Positions 25,795 through 38,596 of a stretch of DNA of 64,000 nucleotides are shown here, one piece after another. Below the pieces are notes generated by a model. The model was not told the DNA's origin and made no database searches. It saw nothing but the letters and a program-made list of their open reading frames with translations. The DNA is from Lates calcarifer. Lineage: Eukaryota > Chordata > Actinopteri > Centropomidae. The translations under genes and the position numbers were made by a program. The stretch covers positions 24,860,250-24,924,249 of the forward strand of contig NC_066849.1 of NCBI RefSeq assembly GCF_001640805.2. Direction: 5' to 3'. The first letter of the stretch is position 1. Each line of letters begins with the position of its first letter.

Positions 25795-28416
25795 TTGATC
25801 AAAGTATGTTTGAGAACTCCATTGCCCAGCAGCAGAGTCCACAGATTTCCAGGCCCGGCCAGCCCTCAGCCCGACGCTCCCCAGCGTCAGCCAATCCCAA
25901 CCTGGGGTCCAGCTCCACTGATTCTTCATCCTCCGGAGGCCAACAGAGGCTGAAAAATGCCATTAACCTGGGCAAGGCTGTTGGTGCAAAGGTTAGTATG
26001 AAACAGACATGGAACATTGACTTCTGCAGGTCCTGATGTACATACGTTCTTTATTTCTTCAACTGTTAATATGATTATAGAGTATGAGTTTAACATCTGA
26101 GTGGAAACTAACATAACTTAATTCTCTCTGTCTGTTTTTCTGCCTCCCTGCCTCCCTGCCTTCCTTCCTTCCTTCTTTCCTTCCTTCTTTCCCTCCAGGT
26201 CAATGACTTGTTAAGACGAAAGGAGCCCAGCCACCTCGGGGACATCGGGGTGACTGAAGTCAACAAAAACGTTGGTGCCGTGTGGAGCTGCATGGACCAA
26301 CTCAACCAGACCACTGCCAACAGGTAGGACTCATATTAGCCCACTTCTACAAACTCAGTTTGAACCTGGCCTCAACTAAACTTAATCTTAACTCTAATCC
26401 TGAACCCAAGATCATCATGAATCAAACAGTTCTGAAGATGAGGAACTGAAGAAGCCTCTTGGATGAGAGGTGTCCTCAGGTAGCTACAACTAAGTCTCCC
26501 TTGTTTCAACAATTCTTGGCTAAGGCTACATATTCAATTTAATGATGAAACCACTGAATTACATTATCTTATTGCAGGCAAAAATATTAAATTACCTTTG
26601 CTGAAAGTCTGTCACAGTGAATTAGGGACTGGGTCAGAAAAGGTGAATAATTTAAGATTTTCTCTGTGAAATGTGGTTTTAAATTAGTGATGACACATCA
26701 AAGGCGTCTGTCAGAGGTCTGAAATGGAAGAAGACTGAACTTTTCAACATTTTATTCACTGAAAATGGAAATGCCTTTTAATTTTGTCTTCATTACTTGG
26801 CTCCATACACACAGTCAAAGCATTTCCTGTTGTTGTTCCTGTGGTTCTGAATTCTGAGACTTGTTCCGGAGGCAGTGATGTGCTGTCTCTCCGGCTGATG
26901 AGCAGTCAAGCACAAGTCACTTTTCAGCAGCTCTGCTCACATTTACTGCTCTGTGTTTACTTTCATTTACATATGATGATCTGTAAAGATGTTGCCGGAC
27001 CACCAGCTGGTAACTGACTGACTCCTCATTGTTGAAACATGAATGTATGAGATGAGGAGTCAAGCCCCAAAACTTTCAGCCTTTTTCTTCTTCTTTTTAT
27101 TCAGAATGTGTCTTATGAGGTTTCATTTATTCCTGGATCCATATTGGTCCTACTTTGTACAAAAATATCAACCTGTTATAATGGTTTCTAGTTTATGATC
27201 CATTACTTTAGCAGTGTTTAATGAACTAAAATGTCTCTGTGTGCCCCCTGTCAGCTCCAGTGAAAGATCATGCAGCGCTAATAACAAGTTCTTTTTTATC
27301 ACCATGGGATGTAGTTACCATGGTAATTTCCTGTCACTCTGCTAAAGTGTTTGTGAATGCACACAATGAGGTGTCATTAGATCTGGCTGGTACCCTCCAC
27401 CCTCCTCCACATACACATGTTGCATCACTTGCAGTCACACACTCTAATTGGTCAAAAAGTGCAGGTATGATCCTTTCAGTATTTTTTAAATCATAGTGGC
27501 CATCATCCAGTTAGTTATCAGCAAAAGGTGACATGTGTAGTATTGGTCAGCACAAAAGTTTTATGTGTATTGAGGCTCCATCTACATCTCATGACATATA
27601 TTTTCTTCAGAAATTGAACTCTACTCAGAATTAGTCTTTGCATTTTCCTTCACGCTGCAGTTTCAGGACAACATTTCTAATTTTCCACTCACTTCACACT
27701 CACTTTTCTCCCTGTCATCCTCACATGCATTTTCCTCCTTTCCTCTCCTCTCTTCCAGTCACATCTCCTCCTTCGACTCCTTCCCTCGGCTGGACCCACC
27801 ACCTCCTTCAGGGAAGAAGCGCCTCCCTCGAGCGCTGAAGACCACCCAGGACATGATGATCTCCTCTGATCCTGTGGTCTCTTCTCCGGACGCAGCAGAC
27901 TCCTCATTCCTCTCCTCCCCTGAAAAGACGCCCCTTATCACCAAGGAGGAGCTGAGGAACAGCGAGGTGCAGCAGCAGGGTGAGAAGGAGGAAGAGAGGT
28001 CAACAGATATCACAGCGCCGCAGGTCGACGACGGGAAGAAAGTCGCTGCTCAAACGGAGACGACAGGGAGCAACAGCAAGGTGGATGGAGTGATAGGTGG
28101 AGAAGAAGATGACACAGAAGACAGGAGCACTGAAGGAGACATGGAGGAACATCAGCCCCAGCTCCAGCTCTCTGTACCAGACCTGATCAACAAAGACCCC
28201 CCACTGCTGGAGCCCAGAGCCAAACCCTGCGACATCTGGCAGAAGGCGCCGGGGCCGGACTCCCGCCTCGCCTCCACCCCCTGCTCGGGGAAAACTCCCT
28301 GCCGCATCAGCCTGGGCGAGGAGGTCCTGCTGGGGAACGGCGCCCCCTGCGGTAAAGGCACCACACTGAGTGGCGAAGACACGGAGCCCCACCCAGACCT
28401 GCTGTCGTTTGAGTGA
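25795..28416 (+). CDS. C1orf226 ortholog; possible alternative 3' end of nos1ap
   Basis: Three exons are seen: 25795-25991 (donor GTTAGT), 26199-26323 (donor GTAGGA) and 27759-28416 (TGA stop). With the first ATG at 25806 the protein is 322 aa, starting MFENS, which fits the human protein start MFENL from memory. Conserved blocks are [41 protein letters not shown] plus [16 protein letters not shown], and the C terminus [10 protein letters not shown] know no catalytic domain; the protein looks mostly disordered, Ser-, Pro- and Glu-rich. The first exon begins with an acceptor (CCCAG) and its frame stays open back through it. A 5' exon is therefore required, either a separate UTR exon or the nos1ap coiled-coil exon, whose phase fits. 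A CCTT-rich pyrimidine run (26140-26198) precedes exon 2. NOS1AP and C1orf226 are also adjacent in human. Confidence 0.92.
26324..27758 (+). other. Intron of the C1orf226-type gene
   Basis: A GT-AG intron of about 1.4 kb between the second and third coding exons, joining AG + T into a Ser codon. No other feature was recognised in it. Confidence 0.85.
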
Positions 28417-28760
28417 CCAACAGAGCCGGGGTCCAGGTACCACTTCAGTATGATTCAAAAAAGTCTGGAACTTCTTAATTTCTACTCAAGAGGCTGCAAA
28501 TGTCTGTGGCAGTAATTCAAACAGACTGCGATGAGTAGTGCGGATCAAATATTCACTGCCACTTTTTAAATATATAACTCTCCCTGCTCCAGGCTTTGCT
28601 TTAGGAAAAGGGATCAAGTTCTGCCAGGAGCCAGGGCTGCTTTTTAACTCTACACTACAGCTGTGGTTTAAAGGTCATGATGATAAAATGTGCCCTTGCA
28701 TCATGGCTGATCTAGGGTCAGACAGACACTACACACTTCTCCCTAATGAATAAAAACAAG
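28417..28760 (+). other. 3' UTR of the C1orf226-type gene (putative)
   Basis: The sequence follows the stop at 28414-28416. The first canonical poly(A) signal, AATAAA, is at 28749-28754. The true end was not determined. Confidence 0.5.
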
Positions 28761-31462
28761 GTTGACCAGCACTGGATGATGGGTCGATCCTCGGGGTTCA
28801 TTTTAGTGCAGTGAAAGTTCAGATATAAATATAATAATAATCAAAACTGTAAAAGATTAAACTTTTCCCACAGTGTGCTTATCATGTTTTATTTCTAATA
28901 TGTTAATAACATTTAGTGTCTGTGTAAGTAATGGAAAAACTATCAGATAATGTAATAATGAATGTAGTTTTATGAAATATCCCTTTTTGGCTGCAAATGC
29001 CTAAAAACAGCTTCATACTGAATTTAGTTTTTTTTTTTTCCTTTTTTATCAGTGTTAAGATTTTATATCACAAGACCATCACACTTTTAATCCATTTAAA
29101 GGGACATTTCATCACGTTAGTCATAAATTCATATTATACAAAAGCTGCTACAATGAAACCAGTCAGAAATTGGAAGTAATATGACAACCAGAGTTAGTAT
29201 GAAAGGAAACTGCTTTAAAAACTGTGCGCAGACTCAGGAGAAGAAGAAGAAGGAAATGAGAGCGAGAGGTTGAACGAATGTGAATGTGTTGGAGAAGGCG
29301 AGGTTTTGGGGGGAAGTTCACTTTCAGTTCAGTCAGTACAAAATGTCAAGAAGCCATTTCTGCCAGCGTTGACTCAGGACTGGAAACCTTATGACCTTAA
29401 CTTCATCCATATTACATCATCTCTTATCCCTTTATCGGTCCAGTTAGAGGAACACTAACAGAACGTGTCCCCTCCTACACCGGCCTTTGGCCGAGAGCGT
29501 GACCCTGACAGTGACCTTTTAAAGCCGGTAAAAGTAAAGAATATTTATCAGTGAGTTCCTGCAGTCATAGTTATGTATTTTGAATAATTCAAATATCAGA
29601 ATTACATGAAAAATTAGTGTAAAGATGTATTTATGAATCACATTATAAAGATCTTTTGATTTGTTGGTGTAATTCCAACGTAAACAGCAGATATTCGCCT
29701 TAATATTTGTCACTGTCACACACAGTATATTCTGAACCAGGAGTCCTCCTGACCCACTGAATATTTTTCACTGTGGCGATTTGTCAGTGCAAATTTGTCA
29801 AGACTATTAACCCTGGATATGATGATGATGTTTGCTGTGTGCAGCAGGTAAAATTAGTTTGCGTTCAATCAGCCAGTACAAACAGTGGTGGTACTGGATC
29901 CAGGTTACATGAACGTATATCTGAGACAGGATGCTAACGACTTCCAGTTGTTGGCTGCTGATAAAAAAAAAAAAAATGTCTTTCTGAACTGGCTGAACTG
30001 AAGGTGGATGTTTTCCTCCCCCTTAAAAAAACCTGACAGAGCTTCAGGACGAGCGGATGGATCGGCGGCATGTGGAGGACGGGCTGGAGAAAAGTTGTTT
30101 TGAGCAAAAGAGAGGCAAGATAATTAGATGTCATCAGAGAGAGATGAAAGAGGTGTATTTTATTCAAGCAGATCATTAAATGACAGACCAAAGAGACAAA
30201 TTAGCGGCTCAGACATGTCGTTTTTGTCATATTGTTTTTAGAGAGCTGTCTGAGTGTAAAGAGAAGCAACAATTCATACAGAAGAGACTTTTTCACCTTT
30301 AATTTCACTTCATCTACTAATGAAAAAGTGAAAAACCAAAGTCAAAGCATTTCTAACATTTAAATAGCAGTTCATCTTGTTGTTTTAAATCTTCTTTGAG
30401 AGCCTGGGTCAGGTGTGTTCAGGCCGTTAAACCTGAGCTGACATTAACAGGAAATGACCTGCTTTTAGATCATGGATTCATCCTGATGTGTCTGTGGCTG
30501 TCGAAGGAGCAGGAGCGAGCTACAACAGTTGTTTCAGCACAATCAGAGTGGAAATCTGTATTTCTATAACACCATTATCTGAGCATCTGTTCTGTAGATC
30601 TGTGCGACTGGAAGATTAGCTTTGGAGATACTACGCACAGATCCTAAATCCCAGACCTGAACCTGACCAGTGGCCTCCATGGATGATCACTGTGTCCTTG
30701 TTGGGATTTCCTGACCTCAGAAAATAGCAAAAAAAAAAAAAAAGAATTCCCAGAAGAGAGTGAGACGGACACAGAGCCAGCTGTAGTTGTGGTCAGGTCG
30801 TGCCCAGCAGAATGAGAGGAATGTGGAGCCGGACTCTGAGAGAGAAAGGAGGCCTTGTCCCTCATGTCTTCCATGCTCCAGTGTCTGAGAAGATCCCCAT
30901 ATATTTTAAAGCTGTAACCAAAATCTAATGTCCTGGATTAGCCGCATCATTAAATCAGTCAGTTCACCCTAATGACAAAAAATAATTTCCCAAATTTGAT
31001 TGATTATTGAGCACTCTGCAGAGTTTTTGTGGACGTTTTTCGCTGTTTTGCTTTTTTTAAATCAACTTCAGGTTCTTTTAAAAAACAACAACAACTTTTG
31101 GACGTTGTCTGTGGAAGCACTTGATGCTGTTGGGTTTTCACACGTCATTCTCCAGTGTTTTTAGCAGCACAAACACGATTTACCTCCATTGTTCTGGGGT
31201 TGGATGTTTCGCCAACAAAACATTTTGCGTAGCTAGACGACATCAGAGCGGGAAAATGTTTTTAATTTGGGCAAATTGACTCGGACTAGCAGCCAGATAT
31301 AGAGATAAGTGAAAAGTGCAACATTAGTCATCAAAACATTTTGACTTTTAAGTTTGATTATAAATAAGACCAGAAAAAACAGGACCATGAGTGTTGTACT
31401 TTGTATCTGAAAGATAATTTAAGAAACACTTGAAGTTTGTTTTTAGGACTCAGGTGATAAGC

Positions 31463-31499
31463 CAGTCAGTCAGTCAGTCAGTCAGTCAGTCAGTCAGTC
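31463..31499. repeat. (CAGT)n microsatellite
   Basis: About nine uninterrupted CAGT tetranucleotides. Confidence 0.95.
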
Positions 31500-34400
31500 C
31501 ACACCTGGATGAACCAGCTATAGAAGAAACCAAACACACACGATCAGTCAGACAGCAGCTGCTTGTATTTGGTCAGAAGGCGAATGCAATAAGAAGCTGT
31601 GTGGCTGCACAGAGGGCATCAGACTGTCTGGAAAAAGCCTCTTTTTCTTTGAGCAAAAACATCTTTAAAAAGAAACTGAAGGCATTTTAAGACAGAGCAG
31701 CTTCACAGTTTTATTTTTACTCTATAAAAACCACTACACTAGATTTCTTTTGTGTTTTATGATGAAGAAGTACATTGTACATTTTATGGAAATATTCTAT
31801 CTCTCTTTTTACTGTATCTGTGAATATGCAAATCGGTTCTTGCTCTAACAAATGAAGGAAAGTGATTTATTTTAATATTCAGGCATAGAATCTAGTTAGC
31901 AAACTATGTTATGTAGCTGCCTCTGATTAAAGAGAAAAAATGATCTTGCTTTCTGTTTTTATGCTGTTGAATCTTGTTTTGTTTCTGTCTTTGTGAAGCC
32001 AGTTGACATCATTTCAGTAATCGTGATGAATGAAGGAAGCTAAACGCTGCACATGAAGGCTTATTGAAAACACACACCAGGCACAAATGGACCACTAAAG
32101 CAAACCTGGGACTTTTATCTCGACTATATCTTTACACTGCTGCAGATTAAGTGGATTCTCTAATTTTTTATGTAATGAAAATATGCTACAAAAATCAAAA
32201 TGAATCATTGAATCATTGATTTTGCCTTTTATTTTCCTAATGTATCTTTTTTAAAGTGGGGATGTAATAACTCCTGTAATCTTAAAAAAAAAAATGGAAA
32301 TAGACCTAATCATGACTTTTTGTGTTTTGTCTTGTGTGACTTTTGTGGCCTGTCTTCATTTATTCCGGGCACATCCCGTCTTTTCCGTAGTCTCATTCCT
32401 GTGATGATGGCAGACGCCTCCCACTTAGCCCTGCCAGCAAACTTCCTGTTTAGATGGAGCTGATGTCCTCGTCAATTTTAGCAGTTTTTTTTTTTCTTCT
32501 TTTAAATATGTATGTGTCAATGCACAGCATAGACCGGCCGTTGTGTGTCCCCCCTGTCATTGATAGATTGTCTGTTTTCAGAGAACCAAACACGGAGACG
32601 GGCAGTGGCAGGAATTCAGTTGCTCTGATGTTTAATTCATCTGTGTTTGTCCTAATTCTGGGAAATCCTGGTCTTCCTCTTGGCATCTCCATGTGTCACT
32701 GGCCTCGTGTTTTTTTTTTCTTTGTCGAGATGAGTTAAAACCCTTCAGGAATACAACGGAGGAAGAATCCAAGGATGGAGACGACTGCAGGACGAGACAG
32801 TTTATTTACCTAACTTCCACATCAGTGGTGTAAACAGCCAATCGGCTCAGACACACAGGGCTTGTCACTGTTTAATAATTCAAACATGATGCATTTATTC
32901 ATTCTCTACAAAGGAATCTAGGCCTCCATGCATAATAAATCATCAAGTGTTTGGGACAGTTACGCAGCCCAACACTGTTTAAACACATTTCTTCTCTGCA
33001 GGTCTTCATATGAGTTTCTCAGCTAATTTGTGGAAAGAAGTCTTCTGCAGTTCTAAACATAATTAGAGGTGCTGACACTGAAAAGTTCTGTTGAATAAAA
33101 ATAGTTCAGTTTCAGAACAAATTAACAAAACTCACAGTTAACTAAACTCAACCAAACTCTGCAACATTTGTAGGAGTAAAGGTGACTGGAAATACTGCAT
33201 CAGACCAAAAGCTTAAAGAGATGCTGCAGTGGCTTGAAAGAGATGTTCTGACATTCAGTCCATATTGTGGGACACAACACGACTTGGACTTGTCCTGTCT
33301 GATGCTTTGTGAGGTTTCTTATTCACGTTTTGGATTCATGTCACCGTGTTATTTGTGAGCACCGAGCAGAAAGAGATCTGAAAGGAAAATTAGCACAGCT
33401 ATCAGACAGGCTGCTTTTAGAGCAAACAGAGCTGCTGCAAATGAGCTCTGCAATGAGTCGCCTCCAGAGCGACAGAAAAAAGAATAACTACATGTTCTCT
33501 GTGATGGTAAAAAAGACCCCATATTGACTGTTAGGCTGCACTATCTATGCAATGTATATTTAATACTCTCTATTGTTTGACGGGGCGGACAGAGCAGAGT
33601 ATCAGTAGAGTCTGCTCACTGAGGTGGAACACTGTGATTCACCAGCTGAGGAGGAGAATGTCAAAGTGATGAAAAGATGGGAAGAGCAGTGTAATGATTA
33701 CAGTCAGTTCTCTCTAAATGTCATATATGTGACATCTGAGCTGTACATGTGTATGACTGGAAATATGATATATGATGAGGATGAGAATGATCACTTTAAG
33801 TCAAATTAAACCCAAACATGACCACTCGAATTACAAATCCCCAGCATAATGTCTTTGATCCAGTGTTAAATTTCTGCTGACCGTATTAAATCTTTTACTC
33901 CTCAGTCTAAATAAGTCAAATATTAGCGAGCTAATGGTCGTGTTTATCATTTTTTGTTAGCATTAGTTCTGGCTGTAGACTGTCTGTCTGGTTCAACCTG
34001 TTTTAATGACCTAAGCGTGACCCCTCAGACTCTCCTGATGGAGGTTTTATGAATCTTTGATGACTGATGGGTCTAGACTCCTGCTGATGTCTGAGATTTA
34101 AATTTCTTAAGATGAAAGCCCCAGGTCCTCTTAGAGTGTAGATCAGTTTCATACGAATCACTCATATTGTCAGTTTGGATTTCAGTAATTAACAATTAAA
34201 GGTTGAAAAACTAGTCAAGAATGATGTTTTACATGAGACAGACTCACGATCACGTTTCTCTGAAGTTGTCTTGATTTTCTGTCTGATACAGGTACCACAC
34301 ACACCTGTGCATGGTGTGTCATCCTCTCTCTCTCTCTGTCTCAGTTCACAGGCAGAACAGTCGACTCTCAGGAGAAACAGTGTGACTGCCAGAGCATTAG

Positions 34401-36417
34401 TCACTGCCAGCTGGAAGGATGGAGTCCTTATCAGGTTTACTGATCAGCATGGGGAAAGATTACGCCTCTGTGTTTGTGAGAAAGACAACCTGAGAGGACT
34501 TTGTTGACCTAATCAGCTGCCACAGAGGCTCAAAACACCTTTATGCACGCAGTAAAACTGAAATCGAATCATTAAAGCTGCTGCTGCCAGCTGACAGGCA
34601 GCAGCCACACAACACAACACACAGCACCTGACGGTGTTCTGACAAAGCTTCAAGAGCTTCTGGTGACAACAGATTATGGATAAATGGATGGATGGATTGA
34701 TGGAAAAAATATTCCGACATGTTTAGCTGAACACTAAACTTTTTCAGCCATGCTACTAAATTTCTATCTCTGGGTGAAAATATTCGAGAAATCAGCAACA
34801 AAATCAGGATTTTACTCTTGTGTTTGCTTAATGAATGATCACTCAGCAAAAAAAAAAGAACCCAACCATGAGAGCAAAACATGTAATGTTATATTAACAC
34901 AGCCCCGCTTAGTCAGTGTTCATGGAATCAGCACAATATTACACTTCAGTTTGTCCTGATAAAGAAAAGAACAGACTAAATCTTTTATTTATTATGTTTA
35001 TGAGCAGTTTACTCACAGAGGGATTTCCTCCTCCTCTTCTAATGTTTTTCTTTTTTACTGTTTTTACACCTGACTCAGCTTTTACTTTTTCACATATCTG
35101 GGCACCTTGTTGCATATTATCTCTACTTACATATAATATACTTTATATATTATGAAAGTTTCAATATTAGACCTTCTCTCTGAGTCTAGTAGTGGGAACT
35201 CATTTGAGGAAGGGGGCTGTACGTTAAGCACACCAGCCTCTCTGAGGGTTGTGTGTTTTTAAGGAGACAACTGACTGAGATGGAACAAGCACCTGTTGTA
35301 GTTTAAACACACTGCTTGCCTGTGATCGAGGTCACCAGTGATCTTACTGCAGGAAATCACCTGTTTACATGAGTCACGTTTCAGGGAACGAAAGAAAGTC
35401 AGAGGGAGGAAATGTTCTGTGCTTGTATTTTTCTTTCAGTGTTTTTCACTTCCCTTTGCTCTGATCCAGAGGAAGTTCAGGAGTCCCTTGTGGTTTCCCT
35501 TCCTTTCCTTTATTATTCTTCTTCTCCCTGCTCCCCTCCCCTCTGTCTGCCTCGCTCTCTCTCTCTCTCTCTCTCTGGGCCGATGACGTCTCAGACAGTA
35601 ATTGCTCCTGTCTCTCACAGCCCAAGTGTCTGGTCCTGCCTGACTTTGACTTTTGTCTTTTGTTCACTCTTGACTGACCAAAAGACAGAATATGAGAAGT
35701 AACGCTGTGTACGTCAACTTTACAGCATCCTGTCTTTACCTCATCCATCTGTCCATCTGTCATCCAGGGGGCTATTGCAGCCTCTTCGAAGCCCAGACAG
35801 AGCCTCCTATTATGGGAGGAGGTGGTCAAAGAGAGCCCTCTAAAACAGGATGGGAGTGGTGGGATGCACAGACAGACAGACAGACAGATAATCAGACACA
35901 CAGGCTTTTAACTGTGGTACACAGTGAAACAGGCCACAGGGGCTTCACTGCAAAAATTCATTTTAACAAGCCATTAAGTGCAGTTTTGAGTCTTTAAAGC
36001 TTATTTTTCTTCAGGGAAGAAAAGCAAACCTGTCAGTTTGATATAATTGTTTCATTTGTTTTCAATGCAAATCAACAACTTATTTGGAGTCAAGTTCCCA
36101 CTGAGGGAAAATGAAAGATTTTTTGTCACTTGTTAAAAAAAAAAAGACCAAACACATTATTGTTTTTTTTCCATTTCCATTAAGACGGGGTTCCCTGAGG
36201 ATTAGAGTAAAAATAATCAAGTGCCTCACAGAAAAATAAATGGATAAAGATAAATTTACATAAATTCACACACCTCTGGAGCAGCTTTCAGAGAGCGGGG
36301 TGGGTTTTTATTACAGTGGAAATCAGATATTAAACGCTGCAGATCAAAGAGCTGCCTAAGAAGTCAAATAAGAGCATTTTTCCGGATGTCATAACTGACT
36401 GATGTTATGTTTTTAAT

Positions 36418-36665
36418 GTTAGCGCTGTAGCTGTATGGCACTGTCAGTCAGACCTTTGGTTCAGATTGAAAATGTCTGTTTTCTCAGATGTCTCCTAGTG
36501 TTAATTGCTAAATGTTAGCATGCTAACACACTAAACTAAGCTTGTAAACATGGTAAACTTCATACCTGTTAATCATCAGCATGTTAGCATGCTGCTGTTA
36601 GCATGGCCTTAGCCATAAATAAAGGCAGCCTCACAGAGCTGTTAGTGTGGCTGTGGACCTTTTTA
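36418..36665 (+). repeat. Percomorph interspersed repeat fragment (TTAGCATGCTAAC type)
   Basis: It contains AAATGTTAGCATGCTAACA, then CATGTTAGCATGCTG, then GCCTCACAGAGCTGTTAG. I recognise this series from many perch-like fish genomes. It normally continues from the sequence seen at 15040-15225, so both are probably fragments of one family. Confidence 0.7.
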
Positions 36666-37785
36666 TGTAGGTTACTTTTGCATCTATGATCTCTTTTTTT
36701 CCTCCCTTAAGCACTTTGCAACTGCTGTTTTAAAAGTTCTATATAAAGTTAATTACTCTCTGAAGTATGTAAATGTCTGTCTCAGAATATATACCACAAA
36801 GAGGACATTTCACAGTAGACTGGACATCAAACGGCGTCCTAAATGTTCCTTCCATACGGTCAGAGTGCAGTGAGAGCCTGGTCTGAGGCCACATTCTGAG
36901 GTAAATGAAGTGAAGAGGACACATTCCTCAGCTGGCCTCGACACAAACAGCTTCACTGCAGCGTACTGTGCCTTTTCATCATGACTGTGGTTTGATTTAA
37001 ACCTGTTTCCTTTAGCATTGTAGGGAAATGTTTAGTTGGGAGTAGGGAGTGTTTAGTTTTCCTTGTATTCAGCCTTCACCGTCAGTCATCCCTGCTCTCC
37101 TCATCCTCTGTTTACTGTCACATACATCACTTCTTTTAAGAGGCTGTCAGATGTCGGCTGCCTGTATTATTTTAAACCCTCACTGTTATGGATTGTTTTT
37201 CACTGTAAAACTAAGACAACATCTGATACCCAGCCCAGTACATCAAACAAGACTAAACAGTTCCATCTAGTGGGCTCCAGAAATCATTACATTCACACCA
37301 ATATGATGAATTATTGGTAAGATTGGTGAGATTGTTTTGTTAATTTTTCAGAGTCAAGAATGAACTTTGAACCTTGACTTCTGCGTAAACATGAAAAAAA
37401 CAAACTCCCTAAAATGCTCAGAATAAATGAGAACATGAACATCTTCACCTCCATGACAGCTAAGCAAAGTCTATCTGCAGCTGAAGACCATGTGATTAAA
37501 AAAGCTCCAAAAACAACTACTAAAAGTAAATGGCTTTTTGTTTGAGGTATGTTTTATCAAATAAATATTTTTCTCAGAAGTCGGTAGATCACAGGTATAA
37601 TTTAACATTACATACACGTGCTCAGGTGAGTATATGTACCTCAAAGTACTCACCAAAAAGTACAGGTCCTGAGTCAGTTTACTGCTGCTGCTGTTTGGTC
37701 GCTGTGATTCTGTGTTGCACCAGCAGGTGGCAGTCAAACTCAAACTCCACTGGTTGTGTTTTCTCTTTTCTCTTTTCTTTTCCAG

Positions 37786-37832
37786 GTTCCTCCTTACTTC
37801 CTGTTCCTCCAGCTGCCTGCAGATACACTCTG
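37786..37832 (+). other. Candidate 5' UTR exon of the TRIM gene
   Basis: A 47-nt segment is preceded by a strong pyrimidine tract ending TTTTCCAG and followed by the consensus donor GTGAGT. The TRIM start codon at 38597 lies 15 nt after another acceptor (TTTGTCCAG, ending 38581), so an upstream non-coding exon is required and this is the best candidate. The presence of an acceptor implies a still earlier exon. There is no transcript evidence. Confidence 0.35.
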
Positions 37833-38596
37833 GTGAGTAAAAGATGTCAAAACACAAAGATAATTTGCAGTGCAGTGAACGCACCTTGATGTTATCGTTG
37901 TGATAAGTTCACGTCGCTTTGCGGCGGAGGTCTGTTGTACCGATAAGTGACGGTTTAAATGTGAAGACAAACACAGTAACTGTAAACAGAGCTGATGTGA
38001 TTTTCAGTCACTGTTTATCTTTGATAGTCTTTCCTGTTCATTATCTTCATCTGTTGTTTAATGTTGAAAATCGACTGAAAAAGGAACCATGTTCTAACCT
38101 TTAACCTTTCCGTGCAGATTGAAGTCTCCCACTGAATGAAATGAACTGAGCATTATTTAATCCTGGAAAAACTTCTGTGGCTTTATTCCTCTGCACAGTA
38201 TTCTTTTATATTGTTGTCAGTAATAATACTCCCTTAATATTAAATAGCAATAGTATCAAATCAACAATTGCAATGTGATGAAAAATAGGTAAAACAGTAA
38301 AAACAAACCAAAAAGAAAAAGGAAAATGAAAGCATACAGTGGAATTTAACATTTTAAGAATAAGAATGAAAGTTCACTCTTTTCTACAGAAAAACCAGTT
38401 TGGAAAAAAGTAAACTTTTTGTCAAACAACGTTTTTGTAGAGGTTCATAAATTCTCACCAACACACTGAAGGTAGTCTGTTAAATGCATTTCCAGACTCA
38501 TCAAAAAATTTTAAAAGCCTTTTTTTCTACTATTTTTGAGAACCCTAACCCAGCCATGATGCAGCGTTTCTCTTTGTCCAGTCTCCTCCTGCTACA

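Larger units (their letters stand above)
28761..37785. other. Gene-free intergenic stretch of about 9 kb
   Basis: No exon can be supported. It holds a (CAGT)n microsatellite (31463-31499), a TGGA-rich run near 34680-34700, a CT run near 35550-35575, and the interspersed repeat at 36418-36665. The open frames here are short and lack recognisable domains or paired splice signals. Confidence 0.55.

Noticed and set aside
28000..28458. 152-codon reverse ORF
   Set aside because: It is the shadow of the C1orf226-type last exon, with no similarity of its own.
33309..33527. 72-codon ORF with helical Leu/Gln-rich content as a coding exon
   Set aside because: There is no splice signal pair, no recognised similarity, and the surroundings are non-coding.
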